Source: Pseudomonas pergaminensis
Lineage (GTDB): Bacteria; Pseudomonadota; Gammaproteobacteria; Pseudomonadales; Pseudomonadaceae
Direction: 5' to 3'
DNA length: 64,000 bases
Assembly (NCBI RefSeq): GCF_024112395.2
Contig: NZ_CP078013.2
Span: 4,898,001-4,962,000, forward strand
Position 1 is the first letter of the stretch; every line of letters begins with the position of its first letter. The position numbers and the translations under genes were made by a program. Below the pieces are notes generated by a model. It did not search any database. It saw nothing but the letters and a program-made list of their open reading frames with translations, and was not told where the DNA came from. This document shows, in pieces, positions 57,781 through 64,000 of this stretch.

Positions 57781-58644
57781 TCAGCGTTTCTGTGTCAGGG
57801 CGCGACGCTCGAACTCGACGATGCGCTGACGGTAATGTTCGATGGTTTGCGCGGTGAGGACGCTGCGTTGATCGTCCTTGAGCTCGCCGTTCAGTTCCTG
57901 GGACAGCTTGCGGGCTGCGGCCACCATCACGTCGAACGCCTGTTTCGGGTGACGCGGGCCTGGCAAACCGAGGAAGAAACTCACCGCCGGGGTGCTGAAC
58001 AGGTCGATATCGTCCAGGTCGAAGGTGCCCGGCTTGACCGCGTTGGCCATGGAGAACAGCACTTCACCGTTGCCGGCCATGCTTTCGTGACGGTGGAAAA
58101 TATCCATCTCGCCAAACCGCAGGCCGCTTTCGAGGATGTTCTGCAACAGCGCCGGGCCCTTGAAGCCAGCGGCGTCGCGGCAGATCACGCTGATCACCAG
58201 CACTTCTTCGGCGGCCGGCTGGTCGTTCACGGACTGGCGCGGGGCATTCTTGCCAGCGTTTTCGTCTGGGAAATCATCGTCGCGGCTGCTGAAGCCAGGG
58301 CCGTCATCGACGTCCAGGTCCAGGTCAGCCTGGCGCGGCTCTGCCACCACAGGCGCGGCGCGCTTGCCACGCTTGGAGGACGGCTCGCGGGCTTCACGCA
58401 CGGGGGCGCTCATCGACGGCAGGTCGTGCTCGTCCAGTTGCGGTTCTTTGTGCGTATCCAGCACACGGGGCGGCCCCAGCAGCTCGGCGCTGCCGTCGTC
58501 GTCAGGCAAGTTGGACAGGTTGCGGTCCAGACGGAATTTGAGCTTGCCCTTGCCACCGCGCATCCGGCGCCAGCCATCAAAAAGAATACCGGCAATGACA
58601 ATAATGCCGATGACGATCAGCCACTCGCGCAGACCGATTTCCAT
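57781..58644 (-). CDS. zipA: cell-division protein ZipA
   Basis: A 287-residue inner-membrane protein with an N-terminal anchor ([20 protein letters not shown]), then a basic cluster [14 protein letters not shown], a charged/Pro-containing linker, and the C-terminal FtsZ-binding domain from about residue 145 ([20 protein letters not shown] ... [20 protein letters not shown]). It tethers FtsZ to the membrane and recruits later division proteins. The ATG at 58644 starts MEIGLREW. It lies between smc and ligA, the conserved pseudomonad order. Confidence 0.95.
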   Translation of the reverse strand: MEIGLREWLIVIGIIVIAGILFDGWRRMRGGKGKLKFRLDRNLSNLPDDDGSAELLGPPRVLDTHKEPQLDEHDLPSMSAPVREAREPSSKRGKRAAPVVAEPRQADLDLDVDDGPGFSSRDDDFPDENAGKNAPRQSVNDQPAAEEVLVISVICRDAAGFKGPALLQNILESGLRFGEMDIFHRHESMAGNGEVLFSMANAVKPGTFDLDDIDLFSTPAVSFFLGLPGPRHPKQAFDVMVAAARKLSQELNGELKDDQRSVLTAQTIEHYRQRIVEFERRALTQKR

Positions 58645-58903
58645 GTAATCCCGTGCCTCTAATAAAAAATGCTGAAAAATAAGGGGTTTAGCAACGTGCA
58701 AACCGCTTTAAAACGTGGCGCCAACTCTATGTTCTGACTGACGTTTTGCCCACGCATACGAAAATTTGACATTAAACTAGCACGACCAAAGATAACTTTA
58801 CACCGTCTGTCAAAATGCCTTGAACAAATATGTCCATTTGCCACTTTCGCCAGACCGGTAAAGCGTCTTACCGCACGCTATCAAAATTCTTTGCTGGCAT
58901 GGA

Positions 58904-61900
58904 TCAAGACTCCACCATCGCCATCGCTTCTTCTACATCCACCGCCACCAGGCGCGAACAACCCGGTTCATGCATCGTGACCCCCATCAGTTGATCCGCC
59001 ATTTCCATGGCGATCTTATTGTGGGTGATATAGATGAACTGCACGGTCTGGGACATCTCCTTCACCAACCGCGCGTACCGTCCAACGTTAGCGTCATCCA
59101 GCGGGGCGTCAACTTCGTCGAGCATGCAGAACGGCGCCGGGTTCAACTTGAAGATCGCAAATACCAGGGCCAATGCGGTCAGGGCTTTCTCGCCGCCGGA
59201 CAACAAATGGATGGTGCTGTTCTTCTTGCCCGGAGGCCGCGCCATGATCGTCACCCCTGTATCGAGTAGATCTTCGCCCGTCAGTTCCAAGTAAGCGCTG
59301 CCACCGCCGAAAACTTTTGGGAATAAGGCCTGTAAACCGCCATTAATCTGATCAAAGGTATCTTTGAAGCGGTTGCGGGTTTCCTTGTCGATCTTGCGGA
59401 TCACGTTTTCCAGGGTGTCCAGGGCTTCCACCAGATCGGCGTCCTGGGCGTCCAGATAACGTTTACGTTCGGACTGCTGCTGGTATTCGTCAATGGCCGC
59501 GAGGTTGATCGCGCCCAGGCGCTGGATACGCGCGGCAATGCGCTCAAGTTCTTCTTCGGCTTCTTTCTCGTTCGCCTGGGCGGTCAGGGTATTGAGCACG
59601 CCGTGCAGGTCGTAGCCGTCTTCAAGCAATTGGTCTTGCAGGGTCTTGCGGCGCACGGTCAGGGCTTGCCATTCCATGCGTTGTTGTTCGAGCTGGCCGC
59701 GGATCAGCTGGGATTGCTGCTCGGCCTGAGTCCGGCGTTTTTCGGCGTCACGCAGTTCGCGGTCGGCGTCTTCCAGGGCGATCTGCGCGGTCTTGAGTTC
59801 TTCGTCGACGGTCATGCGCTTGTCGAGCAACTCTTCGAGCTTGAGGCGCAGCTCTTCCAGCGGCGCTTCGCCCTCCTCCAGGTTGAGGCTCAGCTGCTCG
59901 CGCTTTTCGGTCAGGCGTTCAGACTGCATCTCCAGGCGCTCAAGGGCCTGGGCCGTGGACGCGTGCTGGGCCTTGAGCGAACCCAGGCGCACCGCCAACT
60001 GGTGGGCGTGATCCTTGTGCTGGCGAGCCTCCTGGCGCACGCGGTCGAGGCGCTCGCGCAGGCTGTCGCGCTGGGCCAGCAGCAGTTCACGCTGCTCGGT
60101 GTCCAGCGCCATGCTGTCGAGGGCTTCCTGCAGGTGCAAGCGTGCTTCGCCGATCTGTTCGTGTTCGAGGGCGCGTTGTTCGCCCATCTCGGCGACTTCT
60201 TCGTCGAGCCGGGTGCGGCGCAGGGTCAGTTGCTCGACCTTGGCTTTGCTCGCGGAGAGCTGGGCTTTCAATTCGCCTTGCTGGCGCGCTTCGTCCTGCA
60301 ACAGGCGGCGCAAGTGTTCGCGGCCAGTCTCTTGCTGGCGCTGGGTGGCGCGCAGGGTTTGCAGTTCGGTTTCCAGGCTTTCCAGGGTCGCTTCGCGCTC
60401 TTCACGCTCGGCGATCAGGTTGACGATTTCCTGGCCACGGGCCAACACGCCGCTTTCCGCTTCACTGGCGCGGCGTACGCGCAGGAAGTGGCGGCCGACC
60501 CAGTAGCCGTCGCGGCTGATCAGGCTTTCGCCGGCCGCCAGTTGGCCGCGTTGGGCCAGGGCCTGCTCCAGGGATTCGACCGGCTTGACCTGGCCCAGCC
60601 ATGGTGACAGATCAATCGCCGCCTCAACCTTATCCAGCAAACTGCCCGGCACCCGCGTGCCATCGGCGGCCGGGCTGAGCAGACGCAAATCGCCCTGGGC
60701 GAAACCGGCCAGGTCGAAACCGCCAAAATCATCCACCAGCACGGCTTGAAGGTCGGCACCCAGGACCGTTTCAACCGCCAACTCCCAACCTGCCTCTACC
60801 TTCAAGCCTTCCGCCAAGCGCGGGCGCTCGGCCAGATGCTGGTCACGCAGCCACTCGGCGGTGCCGGTACCGGGGTCCAAGGCGGCTTGCTGCAAGGCTT
60901 CGAGAGACGCAAGCCGACCATTGAGCCGCTGCAAATCGCCCTGGACCTGTTGCTGCGCCTGGGTCGCCTGTTGCAGTTGCTGACGCAATTGCTCCAGGCG
61001 CTCCACTTGTTGTTCTTCGCTGGCTTCCAGCTCTTCCAGCGTCATTTCGCTTTCGGCCAGTTGCTCGCTCAGCTCCATGATCGCCGCGTCTTCCGGGTCG
61101 GCGGCGAGCAACACGCGCTCTTCCTGCAGACGACGCTGGCGCTCGGCCAAACGCTCCATGCTGGTTTCCAACTGCTGGATGCGTGACTGCTGCACTTCGG
61201 CCTGCCGGCGTGGCTCGGCGGACTTCAGGTTGAAGGTGTCCCACTGCTCCTGCCAGCTGTGCATGGTGGTTTCGGATTCTTCCAGTGCGGCGGCGGCTTC
61301 TTCGGCGGCGGCGCTGGTGATTTCCTGCTCGGGGGTGAGCATGTCGAGTTCTTCACCGAGGGTCAGCAGCAAGGTGCGGTCGTGGCCCAGGTGCGATTCG
61401 GTTTCCAGGCGCGCGCGCTCGGCTTCCTTCAAATCATCCTGCAACTGGCGCAGGCGCTGCTGGCCGTGCTGGATGCTCTGCTCCACGCGGGCAATGTCGC
61501 CCCCCACCGAGTAGAAGCGGCCCTGCACCAGATTGAAGCGCTCGGACAGGTCATGATGACCGTCACGCAGGCGTTCGATGCTGGCGTCGGCGTTGCGCTG
61601 CTCGGCTACCAGGGCTTCAAAGCTGATTTCCTGGGTGCCGATGATCGCTTCACGCTGGCCCACCTGGTCATTCAGCGCCTGCCAGCGCAGGGCCGACAGT
61701 TGCGCCTTGAGCTGGCGCTCCTCGCCTTTATATTCCTGATACTTCTCGGCAGCCTGGGCCTGGCGGTGCAGGCGCTCCAACTGGCGCTCCAGCTCTTCGC
61801 GCAGGTCGGTCAGGCGGGCGAGGTTCTCGTGGGTGCGGCGGATACGGTTTTCGGTCTCGCGGCGGCGCTCCTTGTACTTGGAGATGCCAGCCGCTTCCTC

Positions 61901-62392
61901 GATGAAGTTACGCAGGTCTTCGGGCTTGGCTTCGATCAGCTTGGAGATCATGCCCTGCTCGATGATCGAGTAGCTGCGCGGGCCCAGGCCGGTGCCGAGG
62001 AAGATATCGGTGATGTCCCGACGGCGACACTTGGTGCCGTTGAGGAAGTAACTGTTCTGGCTGTCGCGGGTCACTTTGCGGCGAATGGAGATTTCCGCGT
62101 AGGCCGCGTATTCGCCGATCAAGGTGCCGTCGGAGTTATCGAACACCAGTTCGATGCTCGCCTGGCTCACCGGCTTGCGGCTGGTGGAGCCGTTGAAGAT
62201 GACGTCGGTCATCGACTCGCCACGCAGGTTCTTGGCCGAGCTCTCGCCCATCACCCAACGGACGGCGTCGATAATGTTCGACTTGCCGCAACCATTGGGC
62301 CCGACCACCGCCGCCATGTTACTGGGGAAGTTCACCGTGGTCGGGTCGACGAAGGATTTGAACCCCGCCAGTTTGATGCACTTGAGCCGCAC
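58904..62392 (-). CDS. smc: chromosome segregation ATPase SMC
   Basis: A 1162-residue SMC protein. Walker A is GPNGCGKSNIIDAV (31-44). Long Glu/Arg/Gln-rich coiled coils flank a hinge near residues 510-660. The C-terminal head has the signature LLSGGEKALTALALVF and Walker B/D-loop PFCMLDEVDAPLDDAN. It folds and separates chromosomes as a ring, normally with ScpA and ScpB, which are not encoded here. It starts 2 bases after the GntR stop. Confidence 0.97.
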   Translation of the reverse strand: MRLKCIKLAGFKSFVDPTTVNFPSNMAAVVGPNGCGKSNIIDAVRWVMGESSAKNLRGESMTDVIFNGSTSRKPVSQASIELVFDNSDGTLIGEYAAYAEISIRRKVTRDSQNSYFLNGTKCRRRDITDIFLGTGLGPRSYSIIEQGMISKLIEAKPEDLRNFIEEAAGISKYKERRRETENRIRRTHENLARLTDLREELERQLERLHRQAQAAEKYQEYKGEERQLKAQLSALRWQALNDQVGQREAIIGTQEISFEALVAEQRNADASIERLRDGHHDLSERFNLVQGRFYSVGGDIARVEQSIQHGQQRLRQLQDDLKEAERARLETESHLGHDRTLLLTLGEELDMLTPEQEITSAAAEEAAAALEESETTMHSWQEQWDTFNLKSAEPRRQAEVQQSRIQQLETSMERLAERQRRLQEERVLLAADPEDAAIMELSEQLAESEMTLEELEASEEQQVERLEQLRQQLQQATQAQQQVQGDLQRLNGRLASLEALQQAALDPGTGTAEWLRDQHLAERPRLAEGLKVEAGWELAVETVLGADLQAVLVDDFGGFDLAGFAQGDLRLLSPAADGTRVPGSLLDKVEAAIDLSPWLGQVKPVESLEQALAQRGQLAAGESLISRDGYWVGRHFLRVRRASEAESGVLARGQEIVNLIAEREEREATLESLETELQTLRATQRQQETGREHLRRLLQDEARQQGELKAQLSASKAKVEQLTLRRTRLDEEVAEMGEQRALEHEQIGEARLHLQEALDSMALDTEQRELLLAQRDSLRERLDRVRQEARQHKDHAHQLAVRLGSLKAQHASTAQALERLEMQSERLTEKREQLSLNLEEGEAPLEELRLKLEELLDKRMTVDEELKTAQIALEDADRELRDAEKRRTQAEQQSQLIRGQLEQQRMEWQALTVRRKTLQDQLLEDGYDLHGVLNTLTAQANEKEAEEELERIAARIQRLGAINLAAIDEYQQQSERKRYLDAQDADLVEALDTLENVIRKIDKETRNRFKDTFDQINGGLQALFPKVFGGGSAYLELTGEDLLDTGVTIMARPPGKKNSTIHLLSGGEKALTALALVFAIFKLNPAPFCMLDEVDAPLDDANVGRYARLVKEMSQTVQFIYITHNKIAMEMADQLMGVTMHEPGCSRLVAVDVEEAMAMVES

Positions 62393-62394
62393 GC

Positions 62395-63054
62395 TTAGGC
62401 GTCCGCCAACGCTGCGATGACCAGCGAGCAGCTGCGCTGGCCGTAAGCCGACAGCACTTGGCGGATCTGCACCAAGTCACGCGCCAGCACGGCGGCGAGC
62501 AGCTGTTCGAATAATGCCAGGTACTCGCTCATGGAGGCCTTGCGTTGATCCAGCGCCAGGTAATAGGCGCGGTTCATCGCCGGCTGCAGGTTCTCGACGG
62601 TTTCCTGCAAATAAGGGTTATTGGCGAAGGGGTACGCGGCGCGCATCACGTTGAAGCTTTCTTCGACGAAAGCACGGATATCCTGGCGCTCGAAGCTGCT
62701 CACCAGGCGCTGCTGGATCTGCAGGAACGGCGCCATGTCGGCCTGCACCTGCCAACCCTGGGCGACCGCATTGCCGAGCAGGATGTACAACTCACCCATC
62801 AAGGTGCACAGGCTCTGCACCTTGTGCGCGGTGAGTTCGGTGACGTGGGCGCCCCGGCGCGGCAGGATTGCGATCAGGTGGCGGCGTTCGAGGATCAGCA
62901 AGGCTTCGCGCACGGAACCACGGCTGACATTGAGTGCCAGCGTGACCTTTTGCTCCTGGATCCGCTCCCCAGGCTTGAGATCGCCGCGAATGATGCGTTC
63001 GGCGAGGTGGTGAGCAATTTGCTCGGCGAGACTGTCCGGCGCCTTGAACGTCAT
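62395..63054 (-). CDS. GntR-family transcriptional regulator, FCD type
   Basis: A 219-residue regulator with an N-terminal winged helix (QKVTLALNVSRGSVREALLI, LERRHLIAILPRRGAHV) and an all-helical FadR-like FCD effector domain. It stands divergent from xdhA and two bases ahead of smc, as PA1526 does in P. aeruginosa. It probably controls purine degradation genes and may repress them through the inverted repeats at 63239-63275. The effector is unknown but could be a purine intermediate. Confidence 0.9.
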   Translation of the reverse strand: MTFKAPDSLAEQIAHHLAERIIRGDLKPGERIQEQKVTLALNVSRGSVREALLILERRHLIAILPRRGAHVTELTAHKVQSLCTLMGELYILLGNAVAQGWQVQADMAPFLQIQQRLVSSFERQDIRAFVEESFNVMRAAYPFANNPYLQETVENLQPAMNRAYYLALDQRKASMSEYLALFEQLLAAVLARDLVQIRQVLSAYGQRSCSLVIAALADA

Positions 63055-63238
63055 GTTTTCCCTTCAAAATCTTCTATCGGTACAAGCGCGGCAGTGTAGC
63101 GCATTGGCCCGCTGATGGCGCTACGCCCACCGTGGCGAATTTGGCATGAAATAAGCAACACGCAAAGCCCATAAGCCGCCAAAAACAACGGTTCCAGAAG
63201 ACTGGACCATAATTGAATGTGTTGCGATCGCGATTTCT

Positions 63239-63275
63239 TGACCTTCTGGTCAGAAAATCATTGACCGAAAAGTCA
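63239..63275. promoter_or_regulatory. twin inverted-repeat operators between gntR and xdhA
   Basis: TGACC-TTCT-GGTCA (63239-63252) is a perfect repeat and TGACC-GAAA-AGTCA (63262-63275) is nearly so. The centres are 23 bases apart, about two helical turns. They lie 60-96 bases upstream of xdhA. Confidence 0.7.
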
Positions 63276-63334
63276 GACATGACTAGATTCGGCGCAAAGC
63301 GGTTAACAACAATAATGAGTCTGCGAGGCCTTCC

Positions 63335-64000
63335 GTGATCCAGTTTTTACTTAACCAGGAACTCCGTAGCGAGCACGCCCTGGACCCCAACCTGACCGTG
63401 CTCAACTATTTGCGCGAGCACTTGGGCAAATCCGGCACCAAGGAAGGCTGCGCCAGCGGCGACTGCGGAGCCTGTACGGTGGTGGTCGGCGAGCTGCATA
63501 CCGATGCTCAAGGCGCCGAGCAGATCCGTTATCGCAGCCTCAACTCGTGCCTGACCTTTGTGTCGTCGTTGCACGGCAAACAACTGATCAGCGTCGAAGA
63601 CCTCAAGCACCAGGGCCAACTGCACAGCGTGCAACAGGCCATGGTGGAGTGCCACGGGTCGCAATGCGGCTTTTGCACCCCAGGCTTTGTGATGTCGCTG
63701 TTCGCCCTGCAAAAGAACAGCGACGCCCCCGACAGCCAGAAAGCCCATGAAGCCCTGGCCGGCAACCTGTGCCGCTGCACCGGTTATCGCCCGATTCTTG
63801 CCGCCGCCGAACAGGCCTGCTGCAACAAGCCCCAGGACCAGTTCGACAGCCGCCAGGCCGAGACCATCGCCCGTCTCAAAGCCATCGCGCCGACCCAAAC
63901 CGGTGAACTCAACAGTGGCGACAAACGCTGCCTGGTGCCGCTGACCGTCGCCGACCTGGCCGACCTCTATGACGCCTACCCGCAAGCCCGCCTGCTGGCG
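63335..64000 (+). CDS. xdhA: xanthine dehydrogenase small subunit, N-terminal part (clipped by window edge)
   Basis: The frame runs from GTG at 63335 (GAGG 6 bases upstream) to the window end without a stop. It encodes two 2Fe-2S domains: a plant-ferredoxin-type cluster in Cys39-x4-Cys44-x2-Cys47 (EGCASGDCGACTVV) and a helical cluster domain with CGFCTPGF and CRCTGYRPI. The start of the linker to the FAD domain follows. It oxidises xanthine to urate together with the molybdenum subunit XdhB, expected downstream. Confidence 0.94.
   Translation, partial: MIQFLLNQELRSEHALDPNLTVLNYLREHLGKSGTKEGCASGDCGACTVVVGELHTDAQGAEQIRYRSLNSCLTFVSSLHGKQLISVEDLKHQGQLHSVQQAMVECHGSQCGFCTPGFVMSLFALQKNSDAPDSQKAHEALAGNLCRCTGYRPILAAAEQACCNKPQDQFDSRQAETIARLKAIAPTQTGELNSGDKRCLVPLTVADLADLYDAYPQARLLA

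Overview
The window is a high-GC stretch of a Pseudomonas chromosome, most likely from the P. fluorescens group. Three things point there. The first is gene content and order: anr-hemN-ccoSIHG-double ccoNOQP, dnaX-ybaB-recR, ligA-zipA-smc-GntR-xdhA. The second is the many Pseudomonas-type REP/REPIN palindromes. The third is FNR-type sites of the TTGAT-N4-ATCAA kind. Most of it is core genome, interrupted by small accessory insertions.

1-22.7 kb: a clipped alpha/beta hydrolase, a periplasmic cyclophilin, an ABC exporter and aquaporin Z. A brnT-brnA toxin-antitoxin module follows, flanked by a 28-bp direct repeat. Next come a FemAB/GNAT-like protein, a putative porin, an ECF-type sigma factor with a zinc-finger anti-sigma partner, a FabH-like ketosynthase, the large helicase HrpA and the isocitrate dehydrogenase kinase/phosphatase AceK. 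Then come a chemoreceptor, two EamA transporters, a CPBP membrane protease and the aerotaxis receptor aer. The end of aer is tandemly duplicated (250-bp unit).

22.6-40.3 kb is a microaerobic respiration block. Two tandem ccoNOQP operons encode cbb3 oxidases. They are followed, after an inserted phd/vapC-type toxin-antitoxin pair, by the assembly genes ccoG, ccoH, ccoI, ccoS and a TauE/DsbD-like membrane protein. Then come oxygen-independent hemN, a FlxA-like coiled-coil protein, the oxygen sensor anr, and apt. ANR boxes lie before the first ccoN, ccoG and hemN. The second ccoN and ccoG share a different palindromic element.

40.3-53.7 kb: an acyl-CoA dehydrogenase, recR, an MDR reductase, ybaB and dnaX. 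These lead into a variable stretch: a periplasmic binding protein, a VOC protein, an EamA transporter and a LysR regulator. After these come a tightly coupled muramidase/periplasmic-partner pair that looks like an effector-immunity pair, and an SF1-helicase-like protein with a small Pro-rich partner. The stretch ends at the 4.5S SRP RNA gene.

53.7-64 kb: a zinc metallopeptidase, ligA, zipA, smc and a GntR regulator on the minus strand. The start of xdhA runs divergently on the plus strand, with two inverted-repeat operator candidates between it and the regulator.

The most novel-looking items are the muramidase pair, the helicase pair beside ffs, the repeat-flanked brnTA insertion, a 159-bp cruciform element before hemN, and several clean operator palindromes.
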